Positions 6,030 to 13,001 of a stretch of 15,696 nucleotides of DNA are shown here, piece by piece. The first letter of the stretch is position 1, and each line of letters opens with the position of its first letter. A program made the translations under genes and the position numbers. Source of the DNA: an uncultured Christensenellaceae bacterium (lineage in GTDB: Bacteria; Bacillota; Clostridia; Christensenellales; Borkfalkiaceae); the NCBI GenBank assembly GCA_910587825.1, contig CAJUNJ010000016.1, positions 12,689 to 28,384 on the forward strand, written 5' to 3'. A model generated the notes under the pieces. It worked only from the letters and a program-made list of their open reading frames with translations, was not told the origin of the DNA and did no database searches.

Positions 6030-7208
6030 ATGTACAAATTTCTGTTTTCAGACGGTGAAGACGTCTGCCTTTACGAAGACGGTAAAATTGTAAAGCGCCA
6101 CAGTAAGTTTATTGAAAATTATAAAAACGCCTGCGCTTCTGTAGAGCGCGCAAGGACGTGGAAGCAGAGCGGGGAAGGCGCAAAATTCCGCGGTGACGTG
6201 CGTTACGAAGCCGAAGGCGAAAGCGCAATATGCACAATTAACGGGGTATGGTTTACTTCCAAGGATAATGAAATAGTTTATTCTTTCACCGTCGACCAAT
6301 CTTCGGGAGTATATAAGATAGACTTTTCGGATGAAAAAGCGCCGGAGATACACGTAGTAAATTCCGTAGATTACCGCTTTTCGGGCGGGTGCTGCGATAC
6401 CGTTACGGACATTCTGGTTACGGAAATTTCAAGGAATTACTGCAATTCGGACATAGCCGTACTCGATTTGAAGTCGGGCGAATATAAGACTGTCACGGAC
6501 GGCGACACTATGGACGGCGACCCGTTTATATCCCCCGACGACGCGGACGCCGTTTACTTTTCGTCACGCGGGGTCGGCAGGACGCTTAACGGTGACTTTG
6601 CGGGGTTTTCGCCGGCTTCGGTTTGCAAACTCAATATTTCCGCGCTTGAAGTGGAAGAAATACTTTCTTCGGACAAATACAACTATTTCAAGCCGATAGT
6701 AAGCGGGGGAAAGCTTTACGTGCTTCGTACTCCTTCAAAGGATAAGAAGCCTAACCCGCTGTTGGAAATAATTCTTATACCTTTCCGCATAATACAGGCT
6801 TTGGTAAATTTTATAAACGTGTTCGTAACGGCGTTTACGGGTAAAAGTCTTGCTTCGGGGGGAAGCAATCCCGCCAAGGGCAGAAAGTACGACAGCCGTG
6901 AAGAGTTTGTCAAGGGCAACCTTATAAACGTCGACAAACAGCTTAAAACAAATGCCCGCAAAGATAAAGACGGCTACGGATTTATCCCTTTAAGCTGGCA
7001 GATAATTGAAGCCGAAAGCGGAAAAGTCATAAAAAGCGGAATAGCCGATTACGATATAACAGACGACGGCACCTTTATTGCGACCAACGGCAAGCGTATT
7101 TTTGCCGTAAAGGACGGTAAAAGCGTTAAACTGTGCGATACCGAACGCTGTCTTACGGTGTCGTGCAGGCACGCATCCGGCAAGTCTTCCGACTTGTTTG
7201 CTGTTTAA
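6030..7208 (+). CDS. Hypothetical protein, possible beta-propeller with an internal hydrophobic segment
   Basis: No family was recognised for these 392 residues. Short strand-turn-strand blocks recur. One is DGDPFISPDDADAVYFSSR (162-180), which resembles the PD40/TolB-type propeller blade (D-P-x-x-S-P-D-x...I-Y-F-x-S). Others are DIAVLDLKSGEYK (about 141-153) and KLYVLRTP (about 228-235). A long hydrophobic/amphipathic stretch without charge except one Arg lies at 243-269 (LLEIILIPFRIIQALVNFIN then VFVTAFT). It interrupts the repeats and could be a membrane-anchoring loop or an amphipathic helix. No signal peptide. The start follows the previous stop by 3 nt with only a distant AGGG (6012-6015), so translation is probably coupled. 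Last gene of the tilS operon; two terminators follow. Confidence 0.75.
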   Translation: MYKFLFSDGEDVCLYEDGKIVKRHSKFIENYKNACASVERARTWKQSGEGAKFRGDVRYEAEGESAICTINGVWFTSKDNEIVYSFTVDQSSGVYKIDFSDEKAPEIHVVNSVDYRFSGGCCDTVTDILVTEISRNYCNSDIAVLDLKSGEYKTVTDGDTMDGDPFISPDDADAVYFSSRGVGRTLNGDFAGFSPASVCKLNISALEVEEILSSDKYNYFKPIVSGGKLYVLRTPSKDKKPNPLLEIILIPFRIIQALVNFINVFVTAFTGKSLASGGSNPAKGRKYDSREEFVKGNLINVDKQLKTNARKDKDGYGFIPLSWQIIEAESGKVIKSGIADYDITDDGTFIATNGKRIFAVKDGKSVKLCDTERCLTVSCRHASGKSSDLFAV

Positions 7209-7228
7209 AAACATTTTGATTTTGAATA

Positions 7229-7271
7229 AAAAAACTGCTTGCGGTTAAACTGTCTGTAAGAAGTTTTTTTT
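7229..7271 (+). terminator. Terminator after the tilS operon
   Basis: AAAAAACT-G-CTTGC (7229-7242) pairs with G(T)AAG-A-AGTTTTTT (7256-7269) with one mismatch and one G-T pair, followed by further T. It lies 20 nt after the stop at 7208. The A-run/T-run symmetry would also let it act on the opposite strand. Confidence 0.75.
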
Positions 7272-7312
7272 GTAATAGCAAACATTTCGATAAGTAAATT
7301 ATGCAGAAAGTT

Positions 7313-7341
7313 AAGCCCCGCGGCGTTGCCGCGGGGCTTTT
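7313..7341. terminator. Second, very GC-rich hairpin (probable bidirectional terminator)
   Basis: Perfect 12-bp stem AAGCCCCGCGGC / GCCGCGGGGCTT with a GTT loop, followed on the plus strand by TTTTA. It lies between convergent genes. Confidence 0.7.
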
Positions 7342-7342
7342 A

Positions 7343-7375
7343 GCCTGCCCCCCCCCCCGAGCGGCGGGGGCAGGC
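7343..7375. other. GC-rich hairpin containing a run of 11 C
   Basis: GCCTGCCCCC (7343-7352) pairs with GGGGGCAGGC (7366-7375). C11 occupies 7348-7358. It lies 13 nt after the end of the minus-strand LRR gene and may act with the neighbouring hairpin as its terminator, although no T-run follows on the minus strand. Confidence 0.5.
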
Positions 7376-7388
7376 AAGCAAAATCGCG

Positions 7389-9167
7389 CTATTTCTTAAT
7401 ATCACCGTCGGTGCAGTGCACGGTGTAATTGCCTGTACTTAAATTCCAATTATCTATCTTTGAAATTGCATTCCACTGTGCCTTAGTGCCTTTATAGGTA
7501 ATACTTGTAAGCGAGTTGCAACTGTAGAACGCCTTTTCGCTGATAAAAGTAACGCCGTTACCTATCGTTACGCTTTTAAGCGAGCTGCAACCGAAGAACG
7601 CCATATAACCGATAGAAGTAACGCCGTTACCTATCGTTATGCTTGTAAGCGAGTCGCATTCGTTAAACGCCATATAACCGATAGAAGTAACGCCGTCGGG
7701 TATGGTTACGCTTTTAAGCGAACTGCATCCGGAGAACGCCTTTTTGCCGATAGAAGTAACGCCGTTACCTATCGTTATGCTTGTAAGCGAGCTGCAACCT
7801 CTGAACGCATAATCGCTTATAGAAGTAACGCCGTTACCTATCGTTATACTTTTAAGCGAGCTGCATCCGGAGAACGTATATTCGCCGATAGAAGTAACGC
7901 CGTCGGGTATGGTTACGCTTTTAAGCGAACTGCATCCGCCGAACGCAGATTTGCCGATAGAAGTTACGCTGTTCGGTATGGTTATACTTGTAAGCGAACT
8001 GCGTCCGGAGAACGCAGAATTTCCGATAGAAGTTACGCTGTTGGGGATAATGCTTGATTTACAGCCTAAAATTAAAGTTTTTCCGTCTTTTGATAATATG
8101 CAATTATTTTCGCTTTTATATGTTGTGTTATTTTTATCAACGGTAACGCTTGTAAGCGAGCTGCATCCGGAGAATGTATATTCGCCGATATAAGTAACGC
8201 TGTCGGGGATGGTTATGCTTGTAAGATTTTTGCAATCTCTGAACACAGCATTGTTGTTAGAACCTATTTTAGTGACGGGTAAACCTTTGTACGCGGACGG
8301 TATCGTATATTTTGTTTCGGTAATATAGAGATATTTAAGTGTGTATGATTCCCCGTCATAATTTAGTGTAAAAATGCAGGGATATCCGCAAGCACAATTA
8401 TCACCGCTGTGCTTTTCTCTAAAATCTGCGCCGCAAACGCTGCATTTACAATTATGATAATCTTTGTCATAAAAAACGTACGAATTTTCTGAAGCAACGT
8501 GCGCGTTTAAATCAAAGGGAATTTCGGCTTCTTCCTTTTCGCCGCAACGGCAATAACGGGTTTTTAAACCTTTTTCATTGCAGGTTGCTTTTTTAGTGGT
8601 TTCCCATTCGCTGAATTTATGTTTATGGTTTTCCATAACATAAGTAGTTTCCGCGCCGGCTATTTTTATCTTTAAAACACCGCTTTTAACCGTTCCTGAG
8701 CAGAGCTCGGTAGACTCGCCGAAAACCTTGGCATAGAAAACTATTTTATCGCCGTCCTTTTTATAGGTGCCCTTTGTCTTATCGTGGTCTTCCCACTTGC
8801 CCGAGCTTAAAATAAAGTATGATTCTTTATTGAGCTCGCCGTCGTATTTCAGCTCGTAATAGGTTCCGTTGGTCTGCGCGGCTATGCAGGCGGGGATAGA
8901 GCAGCTTAAAATTATAATAAGCGCCGCGGCGACTGTCAGCGCGATTACAAGCTTCAAGTGCGATTTTATCCACGCCTTGATATCAATTTTTCTTTTGGCT
9001 TTTTCCTGCGTTTCCGTAAAGGAATAGCCGCACTCGGTGCAAAACTTAGCTTCGGCTTTTATTTTTGCGCCGCATCTCGGGCAGGATTTCTCGCCCGAAG
9101 CCCAGGTTCCGCATTCGGGGCAACAGTTGCCTTCGAATTCAGTTCCGCATTTACTGCATTTGTTCAT
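7389..9167 (-). CDS. Zinc-ribbon / transmembrane / BspA-type leucine-rich-repeat protein
   Basis: This 592-residue protein has four parts. (1) Two N-terminal zinc ribbons: C4-x2-C7...C16-x2-C19 and C29-x2-C32...C43-x2-C46. (2) One transmembrane helix at about 71-97, hydrophobic and flanked by Lys, placing the ribbons in the cytosol and the rest outside. (3) A middle region with a beta-rich segment (about 101-178) and Cys/His-rich pieces (HKHKFSEWET at 181-190, CRCGEKEE near 206, CSVCGADF near 242). (4) About nine LRR_5 repeats of 23 residues (core LTSITIPNSVTSIGxxAFxGC) to residue 582. Such repeats mediate surface binding in host-associated bacteria. The start at 9167 is fixed by AAGGAG (9182-9177), 9 nt upstream; the frame is open to 9215. 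Expression probably passes through the structured leader at 9200-9411. Function and ligand are unknown. Confidence 0.85.
   Translation of the reverse strand: MNKCSKCGTEFEGNCCPECGTWASGEKSCPRCGAKIKAEAKFCTECGYSFTETQEKAKRKIDIKAWIKSHLKLVIALTVAAALIIILSCSIPACIAAQTNGTYYELKYDGELNKESYFILSSGKWEDHDKTKGTYKKDGDKIVFYAKVFGESTELCSGTVKSGVLKIKIAGAETTYVMENHKHKFSEWETTKKATCNEKGLKTRYCRCGEKEEAEIPFDLNAHVASENSYVFYDKDYHNCKCSVCGADFREKHSGDNCACGYPCIFTLNYDGESYTLKYLYITETKYTIPSAYKGLPVTKIGSNNNAVFRDCKNLTSITIPDSVTYIGEYTFSGCSSLTSVTVDKNNTTYKSENNCILSKDGKTLILGCKSSIIPNSVTSIGNSAFSGRSSLTSITIPNSVTSIGKSAFGGCSSLKSVTIPDGVTSIGEYTFSGCSSLKSITIGNGVTSISDYAFRGCSSLTSITIGNGVTSIGKKAFSGCSSLKSVTIPDGVTSIGYMAFNECDSLTSITIGNGVTSIGYMAFFGCSSLKSVTIGNGVTFISEKAFYSCNSLTSITYKGTKAQWNAISKIDNWNLSTGNYTVHCTDGDIKK
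7505..8050 (-). repeat. Tandem 69-bp repeats encoding the LRR units
   Basis: About eight consecutive units of 69 nt (23 residues) with very similar DNA, for example the recurring gttacctatcgttatgct and gtcgggtatggttacgct blocks. One further unit at about 8150-8240 is separated from the array by a degenerate segment. Boundaries are approximate. Confidence 0.85.
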
Positions 9168-9199
9168 AAGTAATTTCTCCTTAAAATTTTTCCGCGGGC

Positions 9200-9231
9200 A
9201 TAAAAATAAGGGCAACCGATAAAGGTTGCCC
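9200..9231 (-). terminator. Intrinsic terminator in the leader of the LRR gene
   Basis: Minus strand: GGGCAACC (9231-9224), loop TTTATC, GGTTGCCC (9217-9210), then TTATTTTTA. The CDS Shine-Dalgarno begins only about 18 nt later, so this is a premature terminator or the 3' end of a free RNA. Confidence 0.85.
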
Positions 9232-9249
9232 GCACACAGTACCTTTATC
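9218..9249 (-). promoter_or_regulatory. Candidate antiterminator hairpin
   Basis: Minus strand: GATAAAGGT (9249-9241) is perfectly complementary to ACCTTTATC (9226-9218). The second arm uses part of the terminator stem and its loop, so the two hairpins exclude each other. Confidence 0.6.
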
Positions 9250-9331
9250 AGTCGCCAAACCTAAAAATCGAAACGTTTATACGCGAAAACTCGCTATATT
9301 CTCATACTGTCGATTTAAGGTACAGTTGTGC
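9232..9331 (-). promoter_or_regulatory. Candidate pseudoknot between apical loop and switching strand
   Basis: Minus strand: GCACA-ACT-GTACCTT in the apical loop (9331-9317) can pair with AAGGTAC-TG-TGTGC downstream (9245-9232): 7 bp plus 5 bp around a small internal loop. AAGGT is also needed by the antiterminator, so the loop pairing would free the terminator. Confidence 0.5.
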
Positions 9332-9417
9332 CTGAAACTCAGTATGAGAAAGAATACGAAAAAAATAGCTTTTCGCAATAAACATTGTCAGTATTGACTT
9401 TTAGATTTGGCAAACTT

Positions 9418-9446
9418 ATTTTAACACGGCGCATATAAAAAATCAA
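9418..9446 (-). promoter_or_regulatory. Promoter of the leader RNA / LRR gene
   Basis: Minus strand: TTGATT (9446-9441), 17-nt spacer, TAAAAT (9423-9418). The expected start is the G at 9411, exactly the first base of helix P1. Confidence 0.8.
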
Positions 9447-9460
9447 GCGTAAATTAAAAG

Positions 9461-9488
9461 TTGCTCGTGTTTTTAAAGTGTGTATAAT
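9461..9488 (+). promoter_or_regulatory. Promoter of the DUF378 gene
   Basis: TTGCTC (9461-9466), 16-nt spacer, TATAAT (9483-9488). Its -35 is only 14 bp from the -35 of the divergent leader-RNA promoter. Confidence 0.7.
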
Positions 9489-9528
9489 AATTCCGCCGTG
9501 AATCATACTTTTATCAAGGAGAAAAGGT

Positions 9529-9771
9529 ATGGTAGTAGCTAATATTATTTCTTACGTCTTAGTAATTATCGGGGCGTTGAACTGGGGACTTTTCGGAATA
9601 TTCGACTTCAATCTCGTAGGCTGGATATTTCAGGGACCGCGTACGGCGGGTTCGATTATAGTTTACGTACTCATAACCCTTGCCGCAGTATGGCTGATAA
9701 TTTCGCCCATAATTTCGGGACACGGTTTAAGACTCGGTTCAAGGATGAAAAAGGAAGAAGAAGTACAATAA
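9529..9771 (+). CDS. DUF378 family small membrane protein
   Basis: An 80-residue protein with two predicted transmembrane helices (about 5-25 and 41-63) joined by a short loop, and a charged C-terminal tail (RMKKEEEVQ). The segment GALNWGLFGIFDFNLVGWIF is the signature of DUF378 (YuzA-like) proteins, widespread in Bacillota and of unknown function. Start ATG 9529 is supported by AAGGAG about 8 nt upstream and by the promoter at 9461-9488. It appears monocistronic: a terminator follows at 9777-9820. It is divergent from the LRR gene and its leader RNA. Confidence 0.9.
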   Translation: MVVANIISYVLVIIGALNWGLFGIFDFNLVGWIFQGPRTAGSIIVYVLITLAAVWLIISPIISGHGLRLGSRMKKEEEVQ

Positions 9772-9776
9772 CGTGT

Positions 9777-9820
9777 AAAAAAACGGAGTGTTTTTGCAAA
9801 AAAACCTGCCGTTTTTTTTT
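9777..9820 (+). terminator. Terminator of the DUF378 gene
   Basis: AAAAAAACGG (9777-9786) pairs with CCGTTTTTTT (9809-9818), T-run to 9820. The last two T bases double as the first bases of the -35 element (TTGCAA) of the following operon. Confidence 0.75.
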
Positions 9821-9847
9821 GCAAAATGAAAATATTTGTGCTAAGAT
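9819..9847 (+). promoter_or_regulatory. Promoter of the hydrolase/ATP-grasp operon; leaderless geometry
   Basis: TTGCAA (9819-9824), 17-nt spacer, TAAGAT (9842-9847), then six bases to ATG 9854. Predicted transcription start and start codon coincide, as at tilS. Confidence 0.75.
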
Positions 9848-9853
9848 AATTAT

Positions 9854-11008
9854 ATGGCTAAATGGGTAACTGTGTGGGGGAATGCAACATCTGTAAACGA
9901 GCGGCGTCCCGAGACGTATGCGCGGGATATAACTTTGCGTTATCCCGTCAAATGCGCGTTCGGCGGAAATGCCGTCAGACTGCATTTTTCGAATTTTTGC
10001 GGAACAGAACCCGTTACGCTTAATCAGGTCACAGTCGCGCCTGCGGTGTCCGACAGGGAAATAAATTTAAAGGATGCGGCGCTTGTCACCTTTTCGGGAA
10101 ACGAAAGCGTGACGATAGGCGCGGGACAGGAAATTTTTTCCGACGAAATTCCTTTCAGAGTAAAGCCGAAGGGCGGGGTGTCTGTAAGTTTTTATCTTAA
10201 AGACTTTACGCTTATGCGTTCGGCAGTGGTTATTACGGGGCCTCTTTCCAAAGGTTTCTATTCTTTGGGCAACCGCGCATTAAGTTCGGTTTTGCCCGTG
10301 GAAAGCACCCGTTCCACAAATATTTATTATTTCCTCACCGGTCTTGACGTGCTTACGGGCGACGATAAGCGTTGCGTGGTGTGCTACGGAGATTCGATAA
10401 CTTCGCAAAGCTGGCCGGATTATCTTGCGATGAAATGTATGGACGACCCGTACAACGTGACCGCGGTAGTACGCCGTGCGGCAAGCGGTACGCGCATACT
10501 CAGGGAGTATACCTGCATAACTTATGAAAGTTACGGGCTTTCGGGCAGGCACAGGTTCGAAAGAGAAATTTCTTCTGTAAGCGGGGCCGATACGGTAATT
10601 ATACAGCAGGGTATAAACGATATAATCCATCCCGTCGGCACGGATGTAAATCCGTTCAGACCGATGTCCGACCTTCCCGCGTTAAGCGAGTTGGAGGCGG
10701 GAATGGAATATTACATAGATATTGCAAAAAAATATAAATTAAAGGCGTTGTTGGGTACGCTTTTGCCGATTTACGGCTGGCGCACTTACGCGCCCTTCCG
10801 CGAGCAGATGAAAAACGGGTTCAACGATTGGATACGTAGCTACGCAAACGGTAAGGCGGACGGGGTTATAGACTTCGATAAACTTCTGCGTTCGGAATAC
10901 CTTACCTGCGAATTTGCGGAAGGATATGACAGCGGCGACCATCTCCACCCGTCAGAAAAGGCGTATGCGGCGATGGCGGAACTTGCGTTCGGAGAAATAC
11001 AAAAGTGA
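9854..11008 (+). CDS. SGNH/GDSL-family hydrolase with N-terminal beta domain
   Basis: A 384-residue hydrolase, probably an esterase or deacetylase acting on a carbohydrate or lipid ester. Residues about 1-125 look like a beta-sandwich accessory domain. The SGNH catalytic domain follows. Block I is CYGDSIT with nucleophile Ser181. Block II is the glycine in AASGTR (Gly212). Block III is QQGIND (Asn255). Block V is GDHLHP with Asp362 and His365, the D-x-x-H pair. All four S-G-N-H residues are present, so it should be active. No signal peptide, so it is probably cytosolic. ATG 9854 is the start: the promoter ends just before it, no Shine-Dalgarno is present, and the next upstream DNA is a terminator. 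First gene of a five-gene operon; the next gene overlaps its stop by 4 nt (GTGA). Confidence 0.9.
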   Translation: MAKWVTVWGNATSVNERRPETYARDITLRYPVKCAFGGNAVRLHFSNFCGTEPVTLNQVTVAPAVSDREINLKDAALVTFSGNESVTIGAGQEIFSDEIPFRVKPKGGVSVSFYLKDFTLMRSAVVITGPLSKGFYSLGNRALSSVLPVESTRSTNIYYFLTGLDVLTGDDKRCVVCYGDSITSQSWPDYLAMKCMDDPYNVTAVVRRAASGTRILREYTCITYESYGLSGRHRFEREISSVSGADTVIIQQGINDIIHPVGTDVNPFRPMSDLPALSELEAGMEYYIDIAKKYKLKALLGTLLPIYGWRTYAPFREQMKNGFNDWIRSYANGKADGVIDFDKLLRSEYLTCEFAEGYDSGDHLHPSEKAYAAMAELAFGEIQK

Positions 11009-12018
11009 GAGTTGCGATTTACGGCGCCGGCGCTATGGGTACCATTCTCGGCGCATACATAGCCGCAAGCGGCAGGCAGATTGATTTAATAACCCGCAAT
11101 GTAAAGCACGTCGAGGCAATGAAGGAACACGGCGCGCACGTTTTGGGTAACGCCAATTTTACCGTCAGGGTAAACGCGCTTACCCCCGACGAGATGACGG
11201 GCGTTTACGACATTATATTTTTAATGACCAAACAGCGTGAAAACCATAAAATTTTGCCGACCTTACGGGATTTTCTTGCCGACGACGGCGTTATTTGCAC
11301 TTTGCAGAACGGCTTGCCCGAACCTTCGGTAATAGAAGCGGTCGGGTCTAAAAGGTGTCTTGGCTGTGCCGTCGGCTGGGGTGCGAACATAATAGGAGAC
11401 GGCGTTGCCGAACTTACTTCCGAAAAGGATAAAATGAGCTTTGCGCTCGGCAGTATGCGCGGCGACAACCCGTGGCTTCCCGCTGTCAAGGAATATCTCG
11501 AATGCGCGGGCAAAGTCACCGTGGAAGAAAATTTCTTCGGTGCGCGCTGGGCTAAGCTTGCCATAAATTCGGCATTTTCGCCCGTATCGGCTGTAACGGG
11601 ATATACGTTCGGCGAAGTGGTGGGTAAATTCACTACCAGAAGGCTTGCGTTGAGACTGCTTAACGAAGCGTTTGACGTGGCGGAAAAGTGCGGCGTTGAA
11701 ATAGGTCTTATACAGGGCAGGGACATAGTAAGTCTGTTCAGGTGCAAGGGACCTATCAAAAAAATTACGGCGTTTGCAATGGTGCCGTTTGCCATACGCG
11801 GACACGGCAAATTGACTTCGGGTATGAATGCAGACCTTAAACAGGGCAAGAAGTGCGATATCGATTTCGTTAACGGCGTTATACAGCGGTTGGGAAATAA
11901 GTTCGACGTCGAAACGCCATTGACCGACCGCATTATAGAATTGGCGCATCAGATAGAGCGTGGCGAAAAAAATATTTGCCCAGAAAACGCAAAACTTCTT
12001 TTAAAAAACAGGACATAA
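11005..12018 (+). CDS. Ketopantoate reductase (ApbA/PanE) family oxidoreductase
   Basis: Ketopantoate reductase reduces 2-dehydropantoate with NADPH in coenzyme A synthesis; many family members have other 2-keto acid substrates. The Rossmann motif VAIYGAGAMGTILG is at 3-16 (G7, G9, G12). The conserved asparagine follows in LQNG (100-103). The catalytic lysine segment is ARWAKLAINS (180-189; Lys184, Asn188). In the C-terminal block KKCDIDFVNG an Asp stands where I recall a Glu in E. coli PanE (E-I-D-x-x-N-G). The length, 337 residues, is slightly above typical. Start is GTG at 11005, overlapping the previous TGA, with GGAG (10991-10994) 10 nt upstream. No panB or panC is nearby, and its partners are hydrolases and an ATP-grasp enzyme, so a role outside pantothenate synthesis is possible; no gene symbol is given. 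Confidence 0.85.
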   Translation: MRVAIYGAGAMGTILGAYIAASGRQIDLITRNVKHVEAMKEHGAHVLGNANFTVRVNALTPDEMTGVYDIIFLMTKQRENHKILPTLRDFLADDGVICTLQNGLPEPSVIEAVGSKRCLGCAVGWGANIIGDGVAELTSEKDKMSFALGSMRGDNPWLPAVKEYLECAGKVTVEENFFGARWAKLAINSAFSPVSAVTGYTFGEVVGKFTTRRLALRLLNEAFDVAEKCGVEIGLIQGRDIVSLFRCKGPIKKITAFAMVPFAIRGHGKLTSGMNADLKQGKKCDIDFVNGVIQRLGNKFDVETPLTDRIIELAHQIERGEKNICPENAKLLLKNRT

Positions 12019-12026
12019 TAATTTAT

Positions 12027-12953
12027 ATGGAAGATATTTATTTCCCGTCGCACGACGGTGTTACTACAATACACGCCTGTATCTGGAAGCCGGAGGGCGA
12101 AATAAAGGGCGTAGTGCAGATTATCCACGGTATGGCGGAGTATGCGGAAAGATATGCGCCGTTTGCCGAATATCTCAATTCCAAGGGCTATGCGGTCTGC
12201 GCCGACGACCATCTCGGTCACGGACTGTCGGTATGCGGCAAAGATGATTTGGGATATTTCAATAAACAGAAAAGTACGGATATCGTGATAGAAGATATTC
12301 GCACCCTTCAACTTAAAGTCAAGGAAGAATGGGGGGATAAACCCTGTTTTATTCTCGGTCACAGTATGGGGTCGTTCTTTTGCAGAAAGTATATCTCGCT
12401 GTACGGGAAAGACTTCGACGGCGCAATTATTATGGGAAGCGGCTTCAAAGGCAAGTGTACCTTAAATTTTGCACTGTTTGCAGTAAAACTTAACGCCCTG
12501 TTCTGCGGTTGGCGCAACAGAAGCAAGCTTATAAAAAATCTTGCTTTCGGCAGTTACAATAAAAGGTTTAAACCCGCGAGGACGGAAAATGACTGGCTTT
12601 CCAAAGACCCCGTAAACGTAGACAGATACGAAGCGGATAATCTTTGCGGTTTTCCGTTTACCGATAACGGATATTATATATTGTTCAATATAATAAAACA
12701 GGCTTGTTCGCGCAAGACGGTTGACGCTGTGCCGAAAGATTTGCCCGTATTCTTCGTTGCCGGTGCGGACGATCCCGTCGGCGATTACGGCAGGGGCGTT
12801 AAAAAGGCTAAGGAAAAATTCGTCAAAGCGGGCGTAAAGGACGTAACGATAAAGCTTTACCCCGACGCCCGTCACGAGATACTAAACGACGACTGCAAGG
12901 CGGAAGTCAGGGAAGATATATTTGCGTTTATCGAAAATCATTGCGAAAGATAA
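12027..12953 (+). CDS. Alpha/beta hydrolase, monoacylglycerol lipase / lysophospholipase type
   Basis: A 308-residue serine hydrolase of the Hydrolase_4 group, expected to cleave acylglycerol or similar carboxylic esters. The oxyanion motif IIHGMAEY is at 32-39, followed by ADDHLGHGLS (59-68), typical for the family. The nucleophile elbow is GHSMGS with Ser113, the acid AGADDP with Asp249, and the base ARHEIL with His283. The triad is complete and no signal peptide is seen. The frame is open upstream to 11976 inside the preceding gene; ATG 12027 is chosen because it begins the conserved EDIYFPSHDG strand and lies 8 nt after that gene's stop. Shine-Dalgarno AGGA (12010-12013) is somewhat distant. 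Third gene of the operon. Confidence 0.9.
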   Translation: MEDIYFPSHDGVTTIHACIWKPEGEIKGVVQIIHGMAEYAERYAPFAEYLNSKGYAVCADDHLGHGLSVCGKDDLGYFNKQKSTDIVIEDIRTLQLKVKEEWGDKPCFILGHSMGSFFCRKYISLYGKDFDGAIIMGSGFKGKCTLNFALFAVKLNALFCGWRNRSKLIKNLAFGSYNKRFKPARTENDWLSKDPVNVDRYEADNLCGFPFTDNGYYILFNIIKQACSRKTVDAVPKDLPVFFVAGADDPVGDYGRGVKKAKEKFVKAGVKDVTIKLYPDARHEILNDDCKAEVREDIFAFIENHCER

Positions 12954-12965
12954 TTTTACTTTTAA

Positions 12966-12985
12966 GGCTTCACTTTGGTGAAGCC
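12966..12985 (+). other. Intercistronic hairpin
   Basis: GGCTTCAC (12966-12973), loop TTTG, GTGAAGCC (12978-12985): perfect 8-bp stem without T-run. It covers the TTG and GTG codons at 12975/12978, arguing that translation of the next gene begins at ATG 13002. It may act as an mRNA processing or stability element. Confidence 0.55.
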
Positions 12986-13001
12986 GTTAGGCTATATTGA
13001 T

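Larger units (their letters stand above)
9200..9411 (-). ncRNA. Structured leader RNA, candidate riboswitch-like element of unassigned class
   Basis: About 212 nt from the predicted transcription start (9411, seven nt after the -10) to the terminator tail. Nested helices close it. P1 is 9411-9399 with 9267-9254 (12-13 bp including a wobble). P2 is 9383-9365 with 9297-9275 (GTTTAT, GCGAAAA and GCTAT all paired, small bulges). P3 is 9348-9340 with 9309-9301 (CTCATACTG/CAGTATGAG, 9 bp). A small GTCA/TGAC hairpin can form at 9398-9387. The 30-nt apical loop can pair downstream as a pseudoknot, and a terminator/antiterminator pair precedes the LRR gene. I compared it from memory with common riboswitch cores (TPP, FMN, SAM-I, cobalamin, lysine, purine, c-di-GMP, T-box and others) and found no match. 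A free-standing RNA such as a 6S-like RNA is the main alternative. Confidence 0.6.

Noticed and set aside
7505..8050. CRISPR or satellite array
   Set aside because: The 69-bp period is in frame and encodes 23-residue LRR units.
11205..11949. Two long minus-strand open frames of over 220 codons
   Set aside because: Shadows of the PanE-like gene; their products show no family features.
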